From Niastella vici (GTDB lineage Bacteria; Bacteroidota; Bacteroidia; Chitinophagales; Chitinophagaceae): a stretch of 64,000 nucleotides of DNA. The position numbers and the translations under genes were made by a program. Position 1 is the stretch's first letter, and every line of letters starts with the position of its first letter. The stretch lies in NCBI RefSeq assembly GCF_002077945.1, contig NZ_LVYD01000002.1:124001-188000 (forward strand). The letters run 5' to 3'. Positions 41,409-50,545 of this stretch are shown piece by piece. The notes beneath the pieces were generated by a model. The model was not told where the DNA came from, made no database searches, and saw nothing but the letters and a program-made list of their open reading frames with translations.

Positions 41409-41980
41409 GCCTGCGTCCATAAGGTCACATGTAATAACACGGCTTTGCACCAGGCTTTGTACATTTTTTCAATAACCCCCAGGCTATGACCTTTTTTGAC
41501 CAGAAAAGGTTTTATGGTATCGTTCACCACTGCCGTAAAAGCCAGCACATACCGCATAGGAATATACGGAGCGGCATTGGCCCCGTCGGTCTTGTTTTTC
41601 TTTTCATGCATATGCCGCAACCCGATCTCATGCTGGTAATTCAACCAATCCTGATCATACGGTTTGGTGCATACGTCAATGATCCATTGCTTGAACCGTT
41701 CCTTTACTTTTGATTTATATTCTTCATCGGGATTGCCCTGCGCATCTTTGAAATAACAGGCCAGATGCGGCATTGAGTTGATAACGCCCCGCCATAAATT
41801 GACGATTGATTCCGTTTGGTCTTCCAGCACACTCCCTGCCACTCGTAAATATCTTGCATCTTCTGAATCAAATGTTATGGTTTGCTTTAACAGATCCAGC
41901 TCTTTCATAGTTACGGGCGAGGTGGCCAACCCGGCTGCCCCATAGTCGTACCCGGCAACATGGTCCACTGCATTTTGCAT
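41387..41980 (-). CDS. Stand-alone protoglobin (heme gas sensor or enzyme)
   Basis: Single-domain heme protein of 197 residues, matching the length and layout of Methanosarcina acetivorans protoglobin: start HVAGYDYGAAGL, central LEDQTESIVNLWRGVI, then DQDWLNYQHEIGLRHMHEKK with the proximal His at residue 123 (the LRH), PYIPMRYVLAFTAVV and MKPFL-like IKPFLVKKGHSLGVIEKMYKAW. Protoglobins bind O2, CO and NO and can act as sensors or in carbene-type chemistry; unlike globin-coupled sensors this one has no output domain. It overlaps the 3' end of the membrane protein gene by 22 bp in convergent orientation. Confidence 0.88.
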   Translation of the reverse strand: MQNAVDHVAGYDYGAAGLATSPVTMKELDLLKQTITFDSEDARYLRVAGSVLEDQTESIVNLWRGVINSMPHLACYFKDAQGNPDEEYKSKVKERFKQWIIDVCTKPYDQDWLNYQHEIGLRHMHEKKNKTDGANAAPYIPMRYVLAFTAVVNDTIKPFLVKKGHSLGVIEKMYKAWCKAVLLHVTLWTQAYCNAEW

Positions 41981-42034
41981 AACTAATTGTTTTTATTCAT
42001 TTTAAAAAAGCTGAAAAAACCGTACCACCCCGTT

Positions 42035-43072
42035 TTACCACACATTCCGCGGACAGGTATCCCCATAACGGTTGCCGATCAGGAAGCCGATCATTAACTC
42101 ATGGGTACCTTTACTATAGGTACGCAGGTCGGTTTTTGTGATATCGTATGAATATCCAATGTTGAAAGTATTGGCCACATTGAGGCCCAGCATGGCAGCA
42201 TACCCATCGAACTGGCGGTAGCTCCCTCCTACCCACAACAGATCGCGGTATTGCAACTTAACATTAAACTCAGCCTGATAATCATTCTTAAAAGCTCCAT
42301 TGATATATTTAACCATCACCGAAGGAAGTGCATTGATATCTTCTGTAAGCAGGAAGCGATAACCGGCCGTCATAAATAAATGCGGCACCAGCTTTCCGGT
42401 TGTTTTGAACGTGGCATCATCAACAAAGGCCAGCTTTTGCGGTACCAGTTGCTGGGCCGATACCCCAACAAAATAATCGGCCGAATACAGCCAGAGCCCG
42501 GCAGAGAAATCGGGTTTTAATTTCCGCAGGTCCTTTGCCACCGCCCCGCCAATGGCGGGGTCGGCCGGGTCGGAACCGAAAAAGGCCTTGCCATTTGCAT
42601 TCAACCCCACCGAAGTGATACCGCCCGCAAAACCGGCTGCCAAACTCGTTCTTGGGCTTAACCCGATATGATAAGCATAACTAATATTGACGGTGAACCG
42701 GTTGAAATTCCCTGTTCTGTCATTGATCACACTCATGCCAATGCCATGATGCGGTTCCGATGCGGTATAGCTTTCCCAGTAGGCACTGCCCCTGGGGTTT
42801 TCGCCGGGAATTTCAAATGAGGTGGCAGTTGTCTTCAGGTCCTTTTTCCCCAACGGCGCATGAATGGTAAGGTAGGCCGTACGCGGTGCGCCATTCAACC
42901 CCACCCATTGATCCCGCGCACTGATCTTTACATCGGTATAATTCTCAATGCCGGTAAGGGCCGGGTTCAGAATATAATTATTCAGTATATACTGGGTATA
43001 ATGTGATCGCTGCTGTGCAACAACAACCTGACACAAATACATTCCTGTCACCAACAACAATATCTTCTTCAT
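42035..43072 (-). CDS. PorP/SprF family outer-membrane protein of type IX secretion
   Basis: 345-residue outer-membrane beta-barrel with a signal peptide (LLLVTGMYLCQVVVAQ). Family pattern: QRSHYTQYILNNYILNPALTGI at the mature N-terminus and GIGMSVINDRTGNFNRFTVN, then GLNVANTFNIGYSYDITKTDL near the end. Members work with a type B-sorted adhesin in gliding and secretion. It sits 28 bp downstream of the 1911-residue protein with a type B sorting tail, the classical pairing of partner genes. Confidence 0.92.
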   Translation of the reverse strand: MKKILLLVTGMYLCQVVVAQQRSHYTQYILNNYILNPALTGIENYTDVKISARDQWVGLNGAPRTAYLTIHAPLGKKDLKTTATSFEIPGENPRGSAYWESYTASEPHHGIGMSVINDRTGNFNRFTVNISYAYHIGLSPRTSLAAGFAGGITSVGLNANGKAFFGSDPADPAIGGAVAKDLRKLKPDFSAGLWLYSADYFVGVSAQQLVPQKLAFVDDATFKTTGKLVPHLFMTAGYRFLLTEDINALPSVMVKYINGAFKNDYQAEFNVKLQYRDLLWVGGSYRQFDGYAAMLGLNVANTFNIGYSYDITKTDLRTYSKGTHELMIGFLIGNRYGDTCPRNVW

Positions 43073-43100
43073 TGTATATCGTTATTAAATTTGAACTATT

Positions 43101-46100
43101 TTATCGAATGATGTCTATATATCCGGTTACTGGCTTTTGACCGTTCTTCGGATCAATTATATAATAGTAAGTACCAACCGGCATATCCTTGCCGTTCACC
43201 CGGCCATCCCATGGCGTGTAGTTGGTCATTTTAAACACTACCTGTCCGTAGCGGTTATAGATCTGCACCACATTACCTGGATAATTCTGCAGGTTCTCGA
43301 TCACCCATTTATCGTGAATATTATCGCCATTGGGCGAAAAGATATTCGGCACAACCAGGGTTTGCTGAAACACGGCAGCGGTAAAGCGCGTACTGCAGCC
43401 CTGTGAATTGGTTACCGTTACCCAAAAATCACCGGTTGCTTTTACGGCTATCGATGAAGCGGTTTCACCGGTACTCCAGGCATAGGTGTAACCAGGTGCG
43501 GTGGGCGCCGTTAACTGCACCCCACTGGTAAAGCCGGGTGTGGTTATTACAGCAGGCCCCAGTTGTGTTTGTGTTATAGCACCTGAGGGCACTGGCTTAA
43601 CAGTGAGCTGTGCGCTTACATAATTAAAGCTGTAATTGTTTGATGAACCACCCGATGGTGTTAGGGTATAATTGCCCGCTGCAGTATAATTGGGAATGGC
43701 TACAGTTGGCTGCCGGGTGAGGTCATTGGCATCATCGCCATTCTTAAACCCGCTGTAGTTTATCGTTCCTGCGGTAAGTACATCACGCAAACAAATGGTG
43801 GTATCCCTGGCAGTAACCGTTAACACCGCTTTGTTGATGATGAGGTTGGCCGGTACATAGATCAATATGTAATTGCTGCTTAATGCCAGCGTGCTTTGAT
43901 TAATGGTATAGCTGCCTGCATTTTCGCCCGGTGTTCTGCCGATGGCGCCGACAAACACATCGGTTCCAACCAGGGCCGGCGTATACTTATAAGTAAGCGC
44001 AGGGTCAGGATCGCCATAGATCTTCGTTTGTGCATCAGCAGTTGCCGTGATTGTTTTCGGCGTAATGGTAAGGCTGTTGCCATTAAACGTAATAAGATAA
44101 TTACCGCTCAACGTCAATGATCCCTGATTAATAGTATAGACGCCCACATTCTCACCGGCAATACGCAACAGCGAACCGGTAAACACATCAGTTCCAACAA
44201 GGGCTGGCGCATACATATACGTTAATGCAGGGTCTGCATCGCCATAGGTCTTTGTTTTGGCATCCACCGTTACCGTGATCGCTTTTTTGGTAATGGTAAG
44301 GTTGCTGCCAGTATATACAATTGTATAATTCGCGCTCAGCGCCAGGGTTCCCTGGTTAATAGCGTAGGTGCCCACATTCTCACCAGCGGTCCGCGACAGT
44401 GAACCGGTGAACGCATCGGTTCCAACCAATGCCGGCGCATAGGTATAAGTAAGCGCCGGATCGGCATTGCCATACACTTTTGTTTTGGCATCGGCCGTAA
44501 CGGTAATTGTCTTTTGGGTTATGGTGAGGTTATTACCAATATAAGTTATGGTATAGTTGCTGCTCAACGCCAGGGTGCCCTGGTTTATAGCATAAGTGCC
44601 CACATTTTCACCCGGTGCGCGGGTCAGGGCGCCGGTGAACGCATCACCCGGAGCAAGGGCTGGTAAATTGGTATACGTGAGGGCCGGATCGGCATTGCCA
44701 TAGGTCTTCGTTTTTGCATCGGCCGTAATGGTAATGGCCAGCGGTGTAATAACACCCACGGCGGCGCTTATATCGCTCGTGTTGCTGATAATATAATTAG
44801 CGGCGGCGGTACCGGTAAGGCTGATGTTCGCCAATGGAACGGTGATGGTTTTACCGGTGCCCACATCTTTGGTATCGTATAGGGCATTGTTGCTGCTCAG
44901 GGTAATCACCACATTATCGGCGCCCACGATATCGCCTGCTGCAAACTGCAAATTGGCAGCGTTGATGGTAGCCGTGGTATTGCCATCATATACTTTGGTA
45001 ACCGGCGTAGCCGTAAGGCTGATGGTCACCGGTTTGGGATTTACGGTCAGCGTTACCGTTACATCGGGTGTTCCATTCACCGTGTGCGCGGTTATAGTGG
45101 TAACGCCTGCTTTCAGAATATGCAGATTACCGCTTACCATAGTGGCAATGGTGTTATCGGCAATAGTGAATGTAACTGGCAGGCCTGAGCAATTCGTAAT
45201 ATTCGGCACGGCTGCATCGGGATCACCATAGGTCTTCACCACATTGGTGAAACTCATTGGTGTGAGGGGGGCTTGCAACTCATAAGCGCCCATATCAACC
45301 GTTGTATTGAAAATACGGGCATTACCGGCCATGTCGGTTGTAATGCTGCCGGGCACCAGCGCATTGCTGCCCATATTGGCGGCCGGACTGCAAGGAGTTA
45401 GCTGTAATCCATCATCGGCGGTGCGCCAAATACCATCGGCGCCGGCTGTATTGGCAGCATCCACAAATTGGGGATCAAGATCGAGATTAGGCAATGCCGG
45501 CGCCGTGCCTTTCACCAGCGAGTGATCATTATTGAATGTTCCCTGGTTATTCAACTGTTGTGCAGGCGTACCCCAGGCAATACTGTTATAAAAATTTACC
45601 GTAGAACCGGAATAAATACTGATGCCATTACTGTTGGTTTTGATAGTACTTTGCGTGGTGTTGCCCGACAAGGTAACATTCGCACAATTGAAGATACCGG
45701 TATAGGCCATTAAAGCGCCACCACCATCATCATTGGCGCCACCGGCGATATTGTTTGCCAATACGCTGTTGTTAAGATTGATGACACCGCCACCGCCCAT
45801 CATCTGCAAGGCGCCACCGGAACCAATATCGCCCAAAGCATTTACGCACACATTGCCATCAAATACACTATACGTTATGGTAGCCACAGCACTACTGCTA
45901 CCACATATGGCTCCTCCACCGCCGGTCGCTCTGTTTGCCGTAAATATGCAATTCGTCAATGTTGTATTCGATCCTGTATTGTTAAACATAGCACCACCAT
46001 AGGTATATCCGGTGCCGGGCGGATATGGTACCGCATTATTGGCGATAAAGCTGCAATTGGTAAATACAGGCGTACTCGTATTATTTTGAGTAAATACAGC

Positions 46101-48836
46101 CCCACCGAGGCTGTAAGCCGTATTACCGGTAAAATTACACCCGGTAACTACCGGACTGGCCTGGTTATCGCATGCCATGGCACCGCCATAGGCCATGCAA
46201 TGGTTATTTGTAAATGTGCAATTCTCAATTAAGGGAGAAGAGATATCCATCTCCAAACCACCGGCCAGTATTTTGGAAGTATTGGCGGTAAAGGTGAGGT
46301 TACGCAAAGCAGTTTTCTGGCCCTGGGCATTATTTTTCACATACAAGCCCCCGCCATGTCCCTGGTATACCGGTGCAGTACCATAACTCACCGTTCCGGT
46401 TCCATCGGCATTTCCTTTTGTAAGGGTAAATCCATCAACCACAATACTATCGACCCCGGCAAAAATACCCCCTATCACCATTACGTGGTAACTGTTATCG
46501 AGCGTATCATTCAACGTACCTATGTCGCCGCTCAATACCGTAGCGTTGGCGGCAACATCACGAACACCGCCGCCATTGGGATAGCCCCCGTATAATTTCA
46601 AGCCACCGCGCAGGATCGTAAAGCTGCTATCGCGCTTAACGCCATTCTGCGCACCAGTGGGATAATACGTACCTTTCGCTACCCAGATCTCCTGCACATT
46701 ATTGCTATACTTCGCTATATCCATCGCAGTTGACAGGGTCTTTAAAGAACTGGTCCAGGCATCGCCGCAATTGGCGTCATTGCCGTTGAGGTCATCTACA
46801 TACAAAATATTGTTCGCCGGTTGTACGGTAACGGTATAGATTATTGGCGAACCATCGCATCCATTCGCCTTGGGCGTAATGGTATATACAGCGGTACCGG
46901 GTATGCCGCCGTTATTGGTTAACTGTTGTGCAATGGTGGTACCGCTGCCGTTGCTGGCGCCAGTAACATTGGTTTGCACCACCGTCCAGGTATAGGTTGT
47001 TCCACCAATAGTTGAGGAAGGAGTTATATTGGTAGTAGCGCGATTACAGATGGTGATACCCGCTGAACCCAATGTGGCCACCGGTAATGGTTTAATGGTA
47101 AACGACTTGCTTACCTGTGCCGATGTACCACATGCGTCCGTTGCATCGGCATAGATGGTGTACGCACCTGGCGCGAGGGCAGCACCCGCATTAATGCTGG
47201 GTCCTGTACCCAATGAAGGTGTTCCAGAAGCGTTATAGCTCCAGTTGATGGCCGAAAAAGGTCCAACGCCATTGGCAGTGGATGTGCTGAAAGTAATATC
47301 CTGATTCTGGCAAGCCGAAGCTGCAGACACGTTAATAGTTGTTAACTCTGCCGTATGGCCCTCTATCATAACCGACAGTGGATTAACCAGGCCAATACAG
47401 GTATTGTCGCAGCCAACGGGTCCGGCACATTTACGGAATAATTTGTAGGTTATGCTCATGGGCGAAGGCGTACAGGAAGGCGCGGGCGCGCAACCCATTA
47501 AACCGGGAAACGCATAATAACCGGCCCACATAGTGCCCGGACCGGTAGCGCTTCCATCCCTCCACACCTGGCCGGCGCCAGGGCTGTAACAGGTACCGCT
47601 TTGCATCTGCACGGCAAACTGTTCCAGCCCGCAAGGGGCGTTTGCCACTACATATATTTCTGATGCAATGGAGGTGATGGTAGCATTGGCAGGCGGTGTA
47701 ACCGCAATAATATAATCGCAGTGATTGGCCCAGCCACAACTGGCATTGTACATGGTACCTACTGCTGATTGGGCAATGGAATTGGTACTTTGCACCAGCG
47801 GATCTATCACAACATCACCTGTTGCCAGATTATTAACTATGAATTCGGCAGGTACGGCTACACCAATCTTATTACCCGACACATGATAAGGAAAGCTGGT
47901 AACAAAGCCCGGATTTTTTTTAGCAAACCCGAATGCAGGTGCAATTTTAATAGCGGATGGTTCGCCGGTTACATCGGCATATACCGCTTCTGCCCTGTCC
48001 TTTTCATTGTCGCCATTTTGAAAGAACAATCCTTTTTCGGTCAGTCCTATAAAGGCGTCTTCAAAATACAATTCGCTATACTGCGTATAGTTGAATTGGT
48101 GAATGACAAAGCTGGTCTTTATACCGCCGCGGCTTACCCGCATTTCGGCATCAATACCGGGAAAGATATTTATGATCTTTATTCCATCGGCGCCTACTGT
48201 GTAATTGCTCCAGTTGGCTTTGGCCAGTTCGGTTTTGTTGGTTCCATTGATGCCATAGAGTGTCCAGTCGTTGAACTGCACTTTGGCCGGCGCGCTTATC
48301 CAGGTTTTATGATCTTTGACCTGAATACCCACGGGGTTCCACTGATCGGGCGCTTCATATACATTATTACCCGTTTGCCTCAACTGTGAATTAAGGGGTA
48401 TCCATTCGCCGTTCCGTTGAAAATTTATCGGGTACAACCCCTTCACTATTCTATACGTGGAAGGTTTATCGGGATTGATATAAAAACTTTCAAACGCATT
48501 ACACTTGCCAATCACTTCTGCAAATTTCACAGGGTCCTTGCCGAAAGTTTTGTAGCAGGCCCGTTCATTATAGGGCTGGCCGGGGTTTACCTGCTTCCAC
48601 AATTCGGGAGACATTTTATTGGCAGAAGGGAAGCCGGTATAATTGGCCTCCACAATACCACCGTTGTGCGACTGTGCATCGGTGATACCGGCCACCTGTG
48701 GGTCCTGCGCCAGGGCACTCAGGCAAATCAACAGCCACATTAGTAGTAAAGAATAACGAAGGCAGGTGTGCTTTCGCTCAATCAGGTTGGTGTTTTCCTT
48801 CCATACCAATAAGAAGGATCGCAGTGTACGTTTCAT
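43101..48836 (-). CDS. Giant T9SS type B-sorted protein with beta-helix and MBG repeats
   Basis: 1911-residue cell-surface protein. Signal peptide near residues 15-44 (LLLMWLLICLSALAQ). Then an N-terminal domain to about 350, an Ig-like/PKD part (about 500-670), a right-handed parallel beta-helix of the choice-of-anchor Q type starting at ILYVDDLNGNDANCGDAWTS, and four tandem MBG_2 units of 76 residues (about 1368-1672) with signature YGNADPALTYTYAP. The end (VPNIFSPNGDNIHDKWVIEN to YIDIIR) is a type B gliding-motility sorting domain. It is followed by PorP/SprF, its probable outer-membrane partner. Likely adhesion or gliding surface function. A promoter-like element lies 340 bp above. Confidence 0.92.
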   Translation of the reverse strand: MKRTLRSFLLVWKENTNLIERKHTCLRYSLLLMWLLICLSALAQDPQVAGITDAQSHNGGIVEANYTGFPSANKMSPELWKQVNPGQPYNERACYKTFGKDPVKFAEVIGKCNAFESFYINPDKPSTYRIVKGLYPINFQRNGEWIPLNSQLRQTGNNVYEAPDQWNPVGIQVKDHKTWISAPAKVQFNDWTLYGINGTNKTELAKANWSNYTVGADGIKIINIFPGIDAEMRVSRGGIKTSFVIHQFNYTQYSELYFEDAFIGLTEKGLFFQNGDNEKDRAEAVYADVTGEPSAIKIAPAFGFAKKNPGFVTSFPYHVSGNKIGVAVPAEFIVNNLATGDVVIDPLVQSTNSIAQSAVGTMYNASCGWANHCDYIIAVTPPANATITSIASEIYVVANAPCGLEQFAVQMQSGTCYSPGAGQVWRDGSATGPGTMWAGYYAFPGLMGCAPAPSCTPSPMSITYKLFRKCAGPVGCDNTCIGLVNPLSVMIEGHTAELTTINVSAASACQNQDITFSTSTANGVGPFSAINWSYNASGTPSLGTGPSINAGAALAPGAYTIYADATDACGTSAQVSKSFTIKPLPVATLGSAGITICNRATTNITPSSTIGGTTYTWTVVQTNVTGASNGSGTTIAQQLTNNGGIPGTAVYTITPKANGCDGSPIIYTVTVQPANNILYVDDLNGNDANCGDAWTSSLKTLSTAMDIAKYSNNVQEIWVAKGTYYPTGAQNGVKRDSSFTILRGGLKLYGGYPNGGGVRDVAANATVLSGDIGTLNDTLDNSYHVMVIGGIFAGVDSIVVDGFTLTKGNADGTGTVSYGTAPVYQGHGGGLYVKNNAQGQKTALRNLTFTANTSKILAGGLEMDISSPLIENCTFTNNHCMAYGGAMACDNQASPVVTGCNFTGNTAYSLGGAVFTQNNTSTPVFTNCSFIANNAVPYPPGTGYTYGGAMFNNTGSNTTLTNCIFTANRATGGGGAICGSSSAVATITYSVFDGNVCVNALGDIGSGGALQMMGGGGVINLNNSVLANNIAGGANDDGGGALMAYTGIFNCANVTLSGNTTQSTIKTNSNGISIYSGSTVNFYNSIAWGTPAQQLNNQGTFNNDHSLVKGTAPALPNLDLDPQFVDAANTAGADGIWRTADDGLQLTPCSPAANMGSNALVPGSITTDMAGNARIFNTTVDMGAYELQAPLTPMSFTNVVKTYGDPDAAVPNITNCSGLPVTFTIADNTIATMVSGNLHILKAGVTTITAHTVNGTPDVTVTLTVNPKPVTISLTATPVTKVYDGNTTATINAANLQFAAGDIVGADNVVITLSSNNALYDTKDVGTGKTITVPLANISLTGTAAANYIISNTSDISAAVGVITPLAITITADAKTKTYGNADPALTYTNLPALAPGDAFTGALTRAPGENVGTYAINQGTLALSSNYTITYIGNNLTITQKTITVTADAKTKVYGNADPALTYTYAPALVGTDAFTGSLSRTAGENVGTYAINQGTLALSANYTIVYTGSNLTITKKAITVTVDAKTKTYGDADPALTYMYAPALVGTDVFTGSLLRIAGENVGVYTINQGSLTLSGNYLITFNGNSLTITPKTITATADAQTKIYGDPDPALTYKYTPALVGTDVFVGAIGRTPGENAGSYTINQSTLALSSNYILIYVPANLIINKAVLTVTARDTTICLRDVLTAGTINYSGFKNGDDANDLTRQPTVAIPNYTAAGNYTLTPSGGSSNNYSFNYVSAQLTVKPVPSGAITQTQLGPAVITTPGFTSGVQLTAPTAPGYTYAWSTGETASSIAVKATGDFWVTVTNSQGCSTRFTAAVFQQTLVVPNIFSPNGDNIHDKWVIENLQNYPGNVVQIYNRYGQVVFKMTNYTPWDGRVNGKDMPVGTYYYIIDPKNGQKPVTGYIDIIR
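43830..44740 (-). repeat. Four tandem 228-bp MBG-repeat units inside the giant surface protein
   Basis: The encoded repeat is 76 residues long and repeats four times with small changes (for example GNADPALTYTYAPALVGTD against GDADPALTYMYAPALVGTD). The copies are similar enough at DNA level to allow slippage or recombination. Ends are approximate. Confidence 0.8.
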
Positions 48837-49033
48837 GGTTTATGAGGGGTTGTAAAAGACAAAAAATAACCATTGCGAGCCCGAAGAGTATTCAGTATCG
48901 CTTCAACAGCCGCCGCGCAGACTATACTGTTGCATTAAAATAGCAATGGCATTTCTACAGGGAAATTCCTGCTCACATTAATAGACGCTCAACATTTTTG
49001 GGAATTCGTCTGCAGAGAGGCTGTAATTAGCAC

Positions 49034-49150
49034 TTATTCATCGGCCACAGTGGTGTACATGGGATATACAGGAATACGATCATGCAGTTTCCGGTGTAAA
49101 TAGTTGTTCATAAAGGGCGTTTTAGGTCTTAAAGGGGTTACAGTTTTCAT
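49034..49150 (-). CDS. Possible 38-residue small ORF upstream of the giant surface gene
   Basis: ATG at 49150-49148 to TAA at 49036-49034 encodes MKTVTPLRPKTPFMNNYLHR followed by KLHDRIPVYPMYTTVADE. It lies 23 bp below a good promoter-like box on the same strand. It is basic and proline-rich with no membrane segment. There is no evident Shine-Dalgarno site, and it may simply be part of the long 5' leader of the 1911-residue gene. Confidence 0.3.
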   Translation of the reverse strand: MKTVTPLRPKTPFMNNYLHRKLHDRIPVYPMYTTVADE

Positions 49151-49173
49151 AGTCTACCGGAAGTGAACGGGGG

Positions 49174-49181
49174 CGAAAGTA
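49174..49181 (-). promoter_or_regulatory. Promoter-like element for the giant surface gene region
   Basis: On the minus strand TACTTTCG (one change from TAnnTTTG) is preceded at 20 bp by a TTG in TTATTGC, the spacing expected of Bacteroidota -33/-7 promoters. Confidence 0.45.
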
Positions 49182-49283
49182 CAACAGGACAATAGTATAT
49201 GCAATAAATTGTATGTGAATTGCAGAAATTTGTATGTGAAATCAGTGTTGGCGGGCCAATTTGCGGACTAAAGTATTGACTTG

Positions 49284-49323
49284 AAAAAAAAGCGAGCCTT
49301 CCGCCAATTGGTGGAAGGCTCGC
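49284..49323 (-). terminator. Strong rho-independent terminator after the TlpA-like gene
   Basis: GCGAGCCTTCC (49292-49302) pairs with GGAAGGCTCGC (49313-49323); the loop CCAATTGG is itself palindromic. On the minus strand it is followed by eight T (49284-49291). It closes the sigma-FecR-SusCD-TlpA operon 24 bp past the last stop. Confidence 0.9.
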
Positions 49324-49346
49324 CCTGAAAGCATTTATACTCCCCT

Positions 49347-50534
49347 TTAGGGGGCTGGGGGGCTGAGCTTCGTTTTGATCTCTTCCAACGAAACATTTTC
49401 GGCTACTACTTTCCCTTCCCCGGTGAGCAGGAACATGGCAGGTATTGCTTTTACATTATACGCATCGGCCAAACCGGCACGGTCGAGGTAACTGTGCCAG
49501 GGAAATGCCTCGGCGGTATTGGCTTTCACCCAGTCGGCTTCTTTTTTGTCGATCGATACGCTGATGATCTCTATCCCATTGCTGCTCATTTCCTGGTAGA
49601 ATTGCTTTAAGGCAGGGATTGCTTTGCGGCAGGGATTACACCAGGAAGCCCAGAAATCGATGACCACATATTTCTTTCCTTTGGCGATGGAAGCAAATGA
49701 AACCGGCTTTTGTGCTGAATCTACAAACGCCAGCGAAGGCGCTTTCAAACCAACATAACTTTTAGGATACAGGTCGGCCTGCACAACTTTACCATAATAG
49801 CTTTCCTTCGCTTCTTTCGAGAACTGTTCAAAAATAGCTTTCTCTTTTGGGGTGAAATAGTTCAATTGATCCAGCATCAGGAAGGGCCCCCACCAGCTGT
49901 CTTTGTTAGCGAGGATCAATCCCTTTATAGAATCCTCAACAGTAGTAAAGAATGCCTTCTCATCGTTAGCAAATTTTTTATAGGCATCCGAAGCAGCCAA
50001 CTGCTTCTGCAGTGTGGTATCTTTCTTTACCCGTGCCGAATCCAGTTGCGCCAGTATTTCTTTATTATTGTCGTGGTAAGCTTTATACAATGCCTCCAGC
50101 CTTTCACGTAACGAAGTCTTGCGCAGGAATTCATCGTGCGCCTTGCTGCCAATAACCTTCAGGTCATTGAACTGATGTGACGTAGAACCATTCATTTCTT
50201 TCGCCGTTACACGGCCGGTCACATGAATAGCTGCATTCTCTACCATCACGCGGAACCGGCTGTAATCTTCGCCCGCTATTTTTATGACAAAAATCCGTGG
50301 CTCACTAACATTACCGGTGAATACAAATTTGCCGTTCCTCACTATCGTTTCTGCCACTGGTTTTTCGTTCTTATGCGTACCGCCCGGTATCAGTTCTATT
50401 TTAGTACCATCGGCCAGTTCTTTGAATTCGCCGGTCAGCGTGTACTTTGCTGCCCGTTGAAAGGCGTACAACGACCCCGCCACCAACAAGGCGGCCATGG
50501 CATACCCTACTTTTTTGATTAATGCTTGTTTCAT
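49347..50534 (-). CDS. TlpA-family thiol-disulfide protein with N-terminal DUF4369
   Basis: Periplasmic or membrane-attached redoxin of 395 residues. A signal anchor (YAMAALLVAGSLYAFQ) is followed by a DUF4369 domain (about 30-130, YTLTGEFKELADGTKIELIPG), a helical linker, and a C-terminal thioredoxin fold (about 255-390) with WASWCNPCRKAIPALKQFY (CxxC) and the cis-Pro loop VKAIPAMFLL. Such TlpA/DUF4369 proteins very often follow SusC/SusD pairs in Chitinophagaceae, with unknown function. It lies 11 bp below SusD and ends the operon. Confidence 0.9.
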   Translation of the reverse strand: MKQALIKKVGYAMAALLVAGSLYAFQRAAKYTLTGEFKELADGTKIELIPGGTHKNEKPVAETIVRNGKFVFTGNVSEPRIFVIKIAGEDYSRFRVMVENAAIHVTGRVTAKEMNGSTSHQFNDLKVIGSKAHDEFLRKTSLRERLEALYKAYHDNNKEILAQLDSARVKKDTTLQKQLAASDAYKKFANDEKAFFTTVEDSIKGLILANKDSWWGPFLMLDQLNYFTPKEKAIFEQFSKEAKESYYGKVVQADLYPKSYVGLKAPSLAFVDSAQKPVSFASIAKGKKYVVIDFWASWCNPCRKAIPALKQFYQEMSSNGIEIISVSIDKKEADWVKANTAEAFPWHSYLDRAGLADAYNVKAIPAMFLLTGEGKVVAENVSLEEIKTKLSPPAP

Positions 50535-50545
50535 TGATAAGTGTA

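Larger units (their letters stand above)
48837..49346. other. Intergenic region above the giant surface gene
   Basis: 510 bp. It contains a promoter-like box (49174-49181), a 38-codon ORF (49034-49150) and, at 49284-49323, the terminator of the SusCD operon. The stretch 48837-49030 holds no further recognised signal. Confidence 0.5.

Noticed and set aside
47769-48389. Plus-strand ORF of 206 codons opposite the giant surface gene
   Set aside because: Shadow of the 1911-codon gene, no family resemblance and no promoter or ribosome site.
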